Positions 1-5,771 of a DNA stretch of 6,030 bases are shown here, piece after piece. The stretch spans positions 1-6,030 of the forward strand of contig CAJUIK010000071.1 of the NCBI GenBank assembly GCA_910585875.1, given 5' to 3'. The position numbers were made by a program, and so were the translations under genes. How positions within the stretch are numbered: position 1 is the first letter of the stretch; each line of letters begins with the position of its first letter. Origin of the DNA: an uncultured Eubacteriales bacterium. GTDB taxonomy: Bacteria; Bacillota; Clostridia; Oscillospirales; Butyricicoccaceae. The notes beneath the pieces are model-generated. The model did no database searches, was not told the DNA's origin, and saw only the letters and a list, made by a program, of their open reading frames with translations.

Positions 1-1888
1 AAACAAGCGGCGCCGCCAAAAGAGCCCCCCAGGGCCAGATCGGCCCTTGAGAAACTCCGGTCTGCTCCTCCGCTGACGCAGGCGGACTCTGCTCCGGCTC
101 TGGCCGCTCTTCCCGCCGCTCCGGCTCCGGCTGCTCCGGCGTCTGTTCCTCTTCCTCCTCCGCTGGATCTTCCGGCGCCAAGGGCCCGCCGCTATAGCCG
201 GGCGTCATTTCCAAAGGAACCCATCCCGCGCCGTCTATATAGATTTCTGCCCAGGCATGGGCCCGGCTGTCCTTCACATCGGCCCAGCCGTCTGAACCAA
301 AGTCCCCGTCGTTGACCAGATATCCCTCGGCGTAGCGGGCGGGGACGCCCCGGCTGCGCAGCATCATCACGCCGGCGGTGGCAAAGTGCATACAATACCC
401 GGCCTTGCTCTGGGTGAGAAAATATTCCGTATAATCCCAGCCTTTGGGCAGCCGGCCCGGCGCCGGGTCGTATCGGGCCGCCCGGCGGATGTAATCCGCC
501 GTTTCGTCCGCCGCCTCGTACCAAGAGCTTTCGTCCGCATGGGGAATCCCCTCCCGCCGGGCGATTTCCTCCAAAACCGGCGCCAGATCTTCTGGGATTT
601 GAAGACAGTTGTCATAGACGAACTGCCGATATCGGCTTTCAAGCTCTTTCAGGCCCGAGGGCGTTTCCATCGGTTGGCCCAGCGGCGGGACCTCCACAGC
701 CTCCAGCATATACCGCCCCCGGCCTCCGCCGTCCATCTGGATATATCCGTCCCGGACCAGATAGGCGCCCTCCACCTCTTGGGGGCGGGTAACCAAGCCA
801 TAGGGGATATAGAGATAAGCTCCGTTGGGCCGCAGCTGCTCCACAATCATCTGATAGGCGCTCTGAGCCGGGAAATTGGCCCGCGTTACGTCGGCCAGCA
901 GGTTCAGCGGGTCGAAGTCCAACCCAGCCAAAAGATTTTGGTAATCAGCGGTATAGGCCTGCCGCCAACTGGCGCCGGTGTATTTTTCAGCGGCAAAGCC
1001 CCGCAGATAGGTTTTTTCCCGCCGTTCGCTGTAAAGCCGCAAGGCGGTATGCCCCCGAAAATGCAGGTCGCCGGCGGTGTCCAGCCGGGTCTGGCCGGTA
1101 GCGGCAGCCGGCGCAGGGCCGATAACCTGGCCGTCGGCGGCGTTCCCCTGGCCCAAGCCGCGCAGCCAGAGCCGGGCCGCTTCCACCCGAGCGGGCCGCT
1201 GATAAGAGCCGTCCATCGGCGCCAACCACGCGGCCAGAAGCAAAACCAGCGCCGCCGGCGCCGCGGCCAGCCAGCCGAGTTTGGCGGCGGCAAAGGGCCC
1301 GCGCCGCCCGCCGCCTCCGGCCAAAGCCGTCACAGCCCAGCAGGCGATCAGCGCCAGCAGAGGCAAAACCGGCGGCGTCCGCAAAATCAGGACGGAAGCC
1401 AGCACTGCCGGCGCCGTCAGGACGAAGAGCCAGAAAAAGCGCCGACGCCAAACCACGGCCCAGACCACCGCCAAAGCCGCCGGCGCCGACGCCAGCATCA
1501 GAAAAAGCGTGGAGCAGGCCACGGCTTGGCTGGCTTCCATCCGCTCCAAGGGATAATAGGCCACGGCGCCGGGCATTGTTTTGGCATAAACCTGCGAAAT
1601 CCCGCAGCCCACCGCCGCCGCGCCCCGAACCAAATCCTCCAGCAAGCAGTAAAGAGCGCCGCTATACAAGAGACACAAACCCCCAGCCCACAGACCGGGG
1701 CGGCGGCTGAACCAAAAGACCGGCAGGCAGAGCAGCGCCCATAGACAGGCGCAGAGCCCTATGGCCCGCCGATCCACCGGCGCTTCCACCAAATCCAAAA
1801 AACAGAACAGCGCCCCCAAAAGAGCGGCCAGAACGACGCACGCCTCAAAGCCGCCCCGAATCGCCCCTCGGATCAGCCGTTTTTTCAT
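1..1888 (-). CDS. Membrane-anchored transglutaminase-like protein (TgpA type), 3' end outside the window
   Basis: The open frame starts at ATG 1888 and runs without a stop to the left edge, giving 629 visible residues. The N-terminal third is hydrophobic, with about seven predicted membrane helices near residues 14-34, 42-60, 66-84, 123-147, 151-169, 172-190 and 204-223. An extracytoplasmic region follows, with a transglutaminase-like core: Cys499 in GYCMHFATAG, His544 in AHAWAE, and Glu560 in GWVPLEMTPGY at the usual third catalytic (Asp) position. A Pro/Glu-rich linker (about 571-615) leads into a new hydrophobic stretch at the edge, probably a further membrane helix. The start is supported by AAGGAGG 7 nt upstream and by the ATGA overlap with the DUF58 gene. 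In this family the domain is thought to act as a protease or amide-forming enzyme outside the membrane; the substrate is unknown. The family call is firm, the function is not. Confidence 0.93.
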   Translation of the reverse strand, partial: MKKRLIRGAIRGGFEACVVLAALLGALFCFLDLVEAPVDRRAIGLCACLWALLCLPVFWFSRRPGLWAGGLCLLYSGALYCLLEDLVRGAAAVGCGISQVYAKTMPGAVAYYPLERMEASQAVACSTLFLMLASAPAALAVVWAVVWRRRFFWLFVLTAPAVLASVLILRTPPVLPLLALIACWAVTALAGGGGRRGPFAAAKLGWLAAAPAALVLLLAAWLAPMDGSYQRPARVEAARLWLRGLGQGNAADGQVIGPAPAAATGQTRLDTAGDLHFRGHTALRLYSERREKTYLRGFAAEKYTGASWRQAYTADYQNLLAGLDFDPLNLLADVTRANFPAQSAYQMIVEQLRPNGAYLYIPYGLVTRPQEVEGAYLVRDGYIQMDGGGRGRYMLEAVEVPPLGQPMETPSGLKELESRYRQFVYDNCLQIPEDLAPVLEEIARREGIPHADESSWYEAADETADYIRRAARYDPAPGRLPKGWDYTEYFLTQSKAGYCMHFATAGVMMLRSRGVPARYAEGYLVNDGDFGSDGWADVKDSRAHAWAEIYIDGAGWVPLEMTPGYSGGPLAPEDPAEEEEEQTPEQPEPERREERPEPEQSPPASAEEQTGVSQGPIWPWGALLAAPLV

Positions 1889-2889
1889 GGCTCGCCCTCC
1901 TTCGGTTCCAATCCGTCCAGATAAAGAAGGCGGTCCTCTGCCAGCGGCAGGCCCTCTTGCTCCGCCAGTTCCGCCGCCGCCAAGCCGTCGGAGGCGGCGG
2001 GCTGGCCGCAGACCTGCCACAAAAAAGACTGCCAATCCGCCGGCCCCGCCGCCCGGTATTCCAAAAGCCGCCGGCCGTCCGGCCCGCCGGCCCAGACCAG
2101 GCGGCAGACGATCCCCCTCTGCCACATCCATTGGCAGCAGGCCCCCAGCTGATCCAGCAAACGGTTGAGCCGCTCCATATTTCCCCACAGCTCAAAGAGC
2201 AAAATAGGTTCGGGCAGTTCCCCGCCCTCCGGCCGGCGGACCGTCAGCTGGTCCAGCTTGGAAGAAACCTTCCAATGGACGCTGCGCAAAGGGTCGCCGG
2301 GCTGATACTCCCGCAGGCTATATTCCTCCAGCCCGCCGCCTCGGCCGCCCTCTTTCGCCTCCCATCCGGCCGCCAAAGCCTCCGTCCCGGCAGGGGGATC
2401 GGCGGGCCGAGGCCAGACCAGCTCCCGAGCTGGCGCCGGCGCCTTCAGCGGAATGGGAAACAGGCCCAAGCAATCGTAAGCCCGCAAAAACCGGAAACTG
2501 CCCTGGGCCACGCCGCAGTCCTTCATAGCAAAGGGGACGCTGTCCCGCCAATCGCCGCATCCCAGCGCCGTCTGGCTCCTCCGCTCCCCTTTTTGGCCGC
2601 TGAACAGATTTTCTACCCGCAGACGGAAGGCCAGCCGACGGATAGGCAGGCGCAGCTTGTTCCGAACCTCCCATTCCAAGGAAAACTGTCCGTCTCCCCC
2701 CTGTTCCCCCGGCCGGATGTCCAGCCGGAACCGGAGGCCCAGGGCGGCGGGCAAGCTGAGGGCCAGGCTGGCTAAGGGCAGCAGCAGGACAAGCGCCAGC
2801 AGATAGCCGCCCAGCCAGCCGGTAAACAACACATAAAACAGAGCGGCCGCCGCCAACAGCAGCAGATATCCCGCCCAAGCGCTCAGCAT
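1885..2889 (-). CDS. DUF58 domain-containing protein
   Basis: This gene encodes 334 residues and starts at ATG 2889, with GAGG 7 nt upstream inside the end of the MoxR gene. Residues 2-52 are very hydrophobic and fit two membrane helices. A beta-rich middle part follows. The DUF58 signature lies around residues 189-220, with REYQPGDPLRSVHWK at 193-207. DUF58 proteins are usually encoded beside MoxR ATPases, and the C-terminal part resembles a von Willebrand A-like fold, often without a complete metal site. The role is thought to be as membrane partner or client of the MoxR ATPase. The stop codon overlaps the start of the transglutaminase gene (ATGA), and the gap to the MoxR stop is 4 nt, so the three are almost certainly one transcript. 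The biochemical function is not established for the family. Confidence 0.95.
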   Translation of the reverse strand: MLSAWAGYLLLLAAAALFYVLFTGWLGGYLLALVLLLPLASLALSLPAALGLRFRLDIRPGEQGGDGQFSLEWEVRNKLRLPIRRLAFRLRVENLFSGQKGERRSQTALGCGDWRDSVPFAMKDCGVAQGSFRFLRAYDCLGLFPIPLKAPAPARELVWPRPADPPAGTEALAAGWEAKEGGRGGGLEEYSLREYQPGDPLRSVHWKVSSKLDQLTVRRPEGGELPEPILLFELWGNMERLNRLLDQLGACCQWMWQRGIVCRLVWAGGPDGRRLLEYRAAGPADWQSFLWQVCGQPAASDGLAAAELAEQEGLPLAEDRLLYLDGLEPKEGEP

Positions 2890-2893
2890 CCCT

Positions 2894-3850
2894 CTACCTC
2901 AACCGGGGCTGGGGCGTCTGCCGCAGGATATCCTCCAGCAGAGAAGCCGCCCCAGCGCCTTCCGCCTTGGCCCGAGGGGAGAGAATCAGCCGATGGCCGA
3001 CCGCGTCCAAAAACAGCTGAGCCGCGTCTTGAGGGAGGACATAGTCCCGGCCCTGGACCCAAGCCAGCGCCTGGGCCAGGCGGACCACGGCGACGGAGGC
3101 TCGGGGGCTGCCTCCTTGGGCGATCAGAGGATGGTTCCGAGTGGCGCCTGCCAGGCGGATGATATAATTATAAACCTCGTCGCTGAGGTAAACCTGCTCC
3201 GCCTCCCGCTGCATTTGCAAAATAACGGCGGCGTCCGCCGCCTGCCCCGCCCGAAGGCCGGCTATGGAGCCGTGCTTGCGCCGCAGCAGCTCCAGCTCCT
3301 CCTGGGGGCTGGGGTAGCCTAGGGAAAAACGGATCATAAACCGGTCCAGTTGAGAATCGGGCAGGGGCTGGGTGCCCGAAGAGCCTGCGGGGTTCTGGGT
3401 GGCGATCACCGTAAAGGGCTTGGGAATCAGATGGGTCTGGCCGTCCACCGTCACGGCCCCTTCTTCCATGGCCTCCAGCAAAGCGGCTTGGCTCCGGCTG
3501 GAAGCCCGGTTGATCTCATCGGCCAAAAACAGGTTGCAAATCACAGCGCCAGGCTTGTATTCCAGCCGATCCCGCTGCCGGTCATAGACGGAAAAACCCA
3601 CGATGTCCGAGGGCGTCACGTCTGGATTGCACTGCATCCGCTTATATTCCAGCCCCAGAGCCCGTGAAAAGGCCAGAGCCAGGGTGGTCTTGCCCACTCC
3701 GGGAATATCGTCCAGCAGGACGTGGCCCCGAGCCAGAATAGCAAGCAATATTTTAACAATCGCCTGGTCTTTTCCCACCACTTCTTTTTTCACTTCATCG
3801 ACGATGCGGAGCGCCGGCCCCTGAGCCAGCCGCCATCCTTGCTGCGACAT
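2894..3850 (-). CDS. MoxR-family AAA+ ATPase
   Basis: The product is a 318-residue cytoplasmic ATPase. Visible motifs in order are Walker A GVGKTT at 51-56, Walker B LFLADEINRA at 107-116 (Asp111, Glu112), sensor 1 ATQNP at 150-154, an arginine-finger region LDRF at 168-171, and sensor 2 GGSPRAS with Arg250. All key residues are intact. I chose ATG 3850 over an in-frame TTG at 3910 because 3850 is preceded by GAGAAAGGGG about 8 nt upstream, while the TTG has no ribosome binding site and its extra 20 residues look non-conserved. MoxR proteins use ATP hydrolysis to remodel or activate partner proteins, often VWA/DUF58 proteins. It is the first gene of the operon with DUF58 and transglutaminase. 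No strong promoter was recognised in the 120 nt upstream, although the terminator at 3971-3999 implies transcription starts after it. Confidence 0.95.
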   Translation of the reverse strand: MSQQGWRLAQGPALRIVDEVKKEVVGKDQAIVKILLAILARGHVLLDDIPGVGKTTLALAFSRALGLEYKRMQCNPDVTPSDIVGFSVYDRQRDRLEYKPGAVICNLFLADEINRASSRSQAALLEAMEEGAVTVDGQTHLIPKPFTVIATQNPAGSSGTQPLPDSQLDRFMIRFSLGYPSPQEELELLRRKHGSIAGLRAGQAADAAVILQMQREAEQVYLSDEVYNYIIRLAGATRNHPLIAQGGSPRASVAVVRLAQALAWVQGRDYVLPQDAAQLFLDAVGHRLILSPRAKAEGAGAASLLEDILRQTPQPRLR

Positions 3851-3858
3851 CTTTCCCG

Positions 3859-3865
3859 CCCCTTT
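3859..3865 (-). promoter_or_regulatory. Ribosome binding site deciding the MoxR start
   Basis: The minus strand reads AAAGGGG, 8 nt before ATG 3850. The alternative upstream TTG at 3910 lacks any purine-rich site, so this element favours the shorter protein. Confidence 0.6.
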
Positions 3866-3970
3866 CTCCCGCTGCTTTTGCGGGGCCTCTTGTGTGGCCG
3901 GCTCCTGCAAACAGAATCAAAATACTTTTTACAAGCGCCGCTTTCTCTTCGCGCCAAATTGCCGGCAACG

Positions 3971-3999
3971 AAAAAACAAGCGCCCCAAGGCGCTTGTTT
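3971..3999 (-). terminator. Intrinsic terminator after the 89-aa membrane protein gene
   Basis: A perfect stem of 11 bp (3974-3984 with 3989-3999, core ACAAGCGCC/GGCGCTTGT) with a 4-nt loop is followed on the minus strand by a run of six T, which partly overlaps the stem end. It lies about 30 nt past the stop at 4030 and separates this gene from the MoxR operon. Confidence 0.9.
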
Positions 4000-4029
4000 G
4001 TTGTCTTATCGGGCTATCGCGCCTGCGCC

Positions 4030-4299
4030 TCAATCCTCCATACCGTAATAGACAGGCTCTTCTTCCAGCCGCCGCTCCCAACGGCGCTGGCGCAGAACGG
4101 ATTGGATAAAGCGCGCCATCAGCGGCGGATACGTCAGAGCAAAAACAGCCGCGGCGGCGACCAAAGCGGGGCGCTTTTTCTCTTCGGACACGCAGGCCCC
4201 CATCATCAATCCTATGGCGCACAGGCAGAATTTCAACAAGGCCAGGTCCTTCCATGTGGTTTCCTTACAAAATCCATTGGCATACTCAAATAGTTTCAT
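4030..4299 (-). CDS. Small two-helix membrane protein, 89 aa, conserved hypothetical
   Basis: The start is ATG 4299, preceded by AAGGGGAG with 6 nt spacing. The frame stays open further upstream to 4545, but that extension crosses a promoter, a terminator and the neighbouring gene and is not coding. The product begins MKLFEYANGFCKE, then has a helix at about 19-36 (ending GLMMGACV) and a second at about 44-63 (ALVAAAAVFALTYPPLMARF), with a basic stretch QRRWERR at 71-77 and an acidic C-terminus. Similar small proteins with a LFxYAN start and a WKDLALxK motif occur in Clostridia, and from memory some are labelled as a phosphate ABC transporter permease; at 89 residues without transporter motifs that label is doubtful. 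The gene has its own promoter and terminator, so it is probably monocistronic. Function unknown. Confidence 0.88.
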   Translation of the reverse strand: MKLFEYANGFCKETTWKDLALLKFCLCAIGLMMGACVSEEKKRPALVAAAAVFALTYPPLMARFIQSVLRQRRWERRLEEEPVYYGMED

Positions 4300-4342
4300 A
4301 GCGTTCTCCCCTTCCCAATCCTTCTTTTGTAGGCTTATGTTC

Positions 4343-4371
4343 AGTATACCAAATTCTTTTCCCCTTTGCAA
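4343..4371 (-). promoter_or_regulatory. Sigma-A promoter with extended -10 for the 89-aa gene
   Basis: On the minus strand the -35 is TTGCAA (4371-4366), the spacer is 17 nt, and the -10 is TATACT (4348-4343) preceded by TGG, an extended -10 element. Transcription would start near 4336, about 37 nt before the ATG at 4299. The site lies just after the terminator of the preceding gene. Confidence 0.88.
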
Positions 4372-4393
4372 CGAAAAATCGCCTTTTTTTCGC

Positions 4394-4422
4394 AAAAAAA
4401 GGGAGGCATAGCCTCCCTTTTT
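4394..4422 (-). terminator. Intrinsic terminator after the CD1247-type gene
   Basis: The stem GGGAGGC/GCCTCCC (4401-4407 with 4411-4417) has a 3-nt loop and is extended by A/T pairs. Seven T follow on the minus strand (4400-4394). Five T on the plus side (4418-4422) would also allow weak plus-strand termination, but no plus-strand gene is present. It lies about 30 nt after the stop at 4454. Confidence 0.93.
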
Positions 4423-4453
4423 CCCTTCTGTATTGAGCGCCGAAACAGAGAGC

Positions 4454-4948
4454 TTATTCTTGCTCTTCCTCCCCGTCCTCTTCTTCGCCGCAATCGCAGC
4501 CGCAGTCATGATCGTGGCGATGGCGGCCGCCGCAGCCATGGCCATGATGATGGCCGCAGCCGCAATCCTCGTCTTCAGCGCTGAAATCGAACTCCAGCTC
4601 CTCGCCGCAGGCGGGGCACTTGACGCCGCCCTGATCCAGCAGAGATTCGTCCAAATAGATCTCTTCGCCGCAGGTGGGGCAAATCACGCTGTAAATATCG
4701 TCGTCTTCCTCGTCCTCGTCTTCGTCGTCATAAAGCAGGGCGTCTTCCACATCGGTCAGCTCTTCGCCAATGGCGTCCAGCTCCTCGTTGATCACATCCA
4801 GCTCCTCGTCCATATCCGAAACAGAGGCGGCCATATCGTCCAACACGTCGATGATGGCGTTGAAGAGCTTGCCTTCATCGGAATCCTTTTTCAGGTTCAG
4901 GCCTTCCAGCAAGCCCTTGAGGTAGGCGGTTTTTTCTGTCAGGTTCAT
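4454..4948 (-). CDS. CD1247 N-terminal domain-type protein with zinc ribbon and His/Cys-rich tail
   Basis: The product is 164 residues. The N-terminal part (about 1-70; MNLTEKTAYLKGLLEGL near the start) is helical and matches the family named after Clostridioides difficile CD1247; it continues into an acidic coiled-coil-like stretch and an Asp/Glu run at about 74-84. A zinc-ribbon follows with CPTC (Cys90, Cys93) and CPAC (Cys111, Cys114). The C-terminus from about 127 holds six Cys and seven His within 25 residues, then ends in an acidic Glu/Asp run. I chose ATG 4948 because GGGAG lies 8 nt upstream; the in-frame ATG at 4963 has a GGAG only 2 nt away, too close. The gene lies 93 nt after efp without a visible promoter, so it is likely co-transcribed. 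Molecular function is unknown; metal binding is inferred from the Cys/His content. Confidence 0.92.
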   Translation of the reverse strand: MNLTEKTAYLKGLLEGLNLKKDSDEGKLFNAIIDVLDDMAASVSDMDEELDVINEELDAIGEELTDVEDALLYDDEDEDEEDDDIYSVICPTCGEEIYLDESLLDQGGVKCPACGEELEFDFSAEDEDCGCGHHHGHGCGGRHRHDHDCGCDCGEEEDGEEEQE

Positions 4949-4956
4949 AAGAAATT

Positions 4957-4961
4957 CTCCC
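4957..4961 (-). promoter_or_regulatory. Ribosome binding site deciding the CD1247-type start
   Basis: GGGAG on the minus strand lies 8 nt before ATG 4948. It overlaps the in-frame ATG at 4963, which makes that earlier start unlikely. Confidence 0.6.
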
Positions 4962-4987
4962 ATTTCTCCGGCAGCGCTTGATTCTGC

Positions 4988-5022
4988 CCCGTCTGCGGCG
5001 GCTGCCGGCGGCCGCAGACGGG
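4988..5022 (-). other. Strong GC hairpin between efp and the CD1247-type gene
   Basis: A perfect 12-bp stem (4988-4999 with 5011-5022; CCCGTCTGCGGC on either strand) encloses an 11-nt loop. It begins about 20 nt after the efp stop. Neither side has a T-run, so it is not a standard intrinsic terminator. It may stabilise the efp mRNA end, cause partial termination or affect translation of the next gene. Eight loop bases (5001-5008) are complementary to 4968-4975, just upstream of the ribosome binding site. Confidence 0.75.
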
Positions 5023-5041
5023 AAAAGGCGAAGGGTTTATT

Positions 5042-5605
5042 TTATTCTTTGGATCTCTCCAAATATTCGCCTGTACGGGTGTCGATGCGGATTTTTTCGC
5101 CGTTGTCGATGAACAACGGCACTTTGACCACGGCGCCGGTTTCCAGCGTGGCCGGTTTTGTGGTGTTGGTGGCGGTGTCGCCCTTAAAGCCCGGGTCTGT
5201 TTCGGTAATCACCAGATCCACAAAGAGGGGAGGCTCCACGCCGAAGACGTTGCCCTTGTAAGACAGCACCTTCACCACTTCGTTTTCCTTGACAAATTTG
5301 AAGCTGTCGCCCAATTTGTCGGCGTTGATGGGCATCTGCTCATAATTTTCCGTGTCCATAAAATAATACAGATCTCCGTCGTTATACAAATATTGCATAT
5401 CCCGACGCTCGACGAAAGCCTGTTCAAATTTATCTGTGGGGCTGAACGTGCGCTCCACCACCGCGCCGGTGATGACGTTTTTGCACTTGGTGCGCACAAA
5501 CGCCGCGCCCTTGCCCGGCTTGACGTGCTGGAATTCCACCACTTGCAGAACCTGCCCGTCCAGCTCAAAGGTGGCGCCGTTTCTGAAATCGCCTGCTGAA
5601 ATCAT
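5042..5605 (-). CDS. efp: Elongation factor P
   Basis: This is a full-length EF-P of 187 residues, the usual size. EF-P binds between the ribosomal P and E sites and promotes peptide bond formation at polyproline stretches. The N-terminal KOW-like domain spans about 1-63 and holds the tip loop KPGKG with Lys32, the residue that is modified in many bacteria. Two OB-type domains follow (about 65-128 and 129-187), and the C-terminal family signature is visible around KPATLETGAVVKVPLF and RIDTRTGEYLER. The start ATG 5605 has GGAGG 7 nt upstream. The HVKPGKGAAF loop resembles that of Bacillus subtilis EF-P more than the gamma-proteobacterial type. No lysine-modifying enzyme gene is visible in the window. 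A clear promoter sits upstream, and the CD1247-type gene follows in the same direction. Confidence 0.98.
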   Translation of the reverse strand: MISAGDFRNGATFELDGQVLQVVEFQHVKPGKGAAFVRTKCKNVITGAVVERTFSPTDKFEQAFVERRDMQYLYNDGDLYYFMDTENYEQMPINADKLGDSFKFVKENEVVKVLSYKGNVFGVEPPLFVDLVITETDPGFKGDTATNTTKPATLETGAVVKVPLFIDNGEKIRIDTRTGEYLERSKE

Positions 5606-5640
5606 GCCTGATCCTCCAGTATCAATAATTTAACGAGAGT

Positions 5641-5669
5641 ATTTTATCCCAAAGCGCGCTCTTTTGCAA
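5641..5669 (-). promoter_or_regulatory. Sigma-A promoter of efp
   Basis: On the minus strand the -35 is TTGCAA (5669-5664), the spacer is 17 nt and the -10 is TAAAAT (5646-5641). Transcription would start near 5634, about 29 nt before the efp start codon. The leader is AT-rich and short, with no room for a riboswitch. Confidence 0.9.
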
Positions 5670-5740
5670 GCCCTTTTCGGCGGTATTTGCAGTATTTTTG
5701 GAGAAATCGCCCTGGATCAAGCCCTTTTGCAAAGGCGCTG

Positions 5741-5771
5741 GGCAGATACCCTCCGCCGCCCGCTATCTGCC
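5741..5771 (-). other. Hairpin across the stop codon of the DUF5714 gene
   Basis: An 8-bp perfect stem, GGCAGATA/TATCTGCC (5741-5748 with 5764-5771), has a 15-nt G-rich loop on the transcript and includes part of the TAG stop. No T-run follows, so it could be a weak 3' end structure but is not a convincing intrinsic terminator. Confidence 0.4.

Noticed and set aside
386..1744. A long open frame on the plus strand (452 codons) opposite the transglutaminase gene
   Set aside because: The translation is rich in Arg, Gln and Pro without any family motif. It is explained by the GC-rich codon use of the minus-strand gene, which has clear domains and catalytic residues.
1957..2775. Plus-strand open frame of 272 codons opposite DUF58
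   Set aside because: It has low-complexity Gln/Pro/Arg composition and no motif, and the DUF58 frame on the other strand is well supported.
3851..3910. Upstream TTG start that would extend the MoxR protein by 20 residues
   Set aside because: No ribosome binding site precedes it, and ATG 3850 has a good one; the shorter protein has the usual MoxR length.
3900..3970. Promoter for the MoxR operon (TTGGCG with an 18-nt spacer to TGTAAA on the minus strand)
   Set aside because: Both boxes match consensus at only four of six positions, which is expected by chance in this stretch. A promoter is likely here but I cannot place it.
4500..4570. GC-rich repetitive DNA with GGCGGCCGC and ATGATGATGG-like runs, considered as a repeat array or regulatory element
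   Set aside because: The pattern follows from His, Cys and Gly codons of the coding tail and has no regular unit length.
4433..4981. Plus-strand open frame of 182 codons with hydrophobic runs, resembling a membrane protein
   Set aside because: The hydrophobic Val/Leu/Phe stretches are the antisense of the Asp/Glu-rich CD1247-type protein. Acidic codons read backwards give Val, Leu and Phe, so this is a composition artefact.
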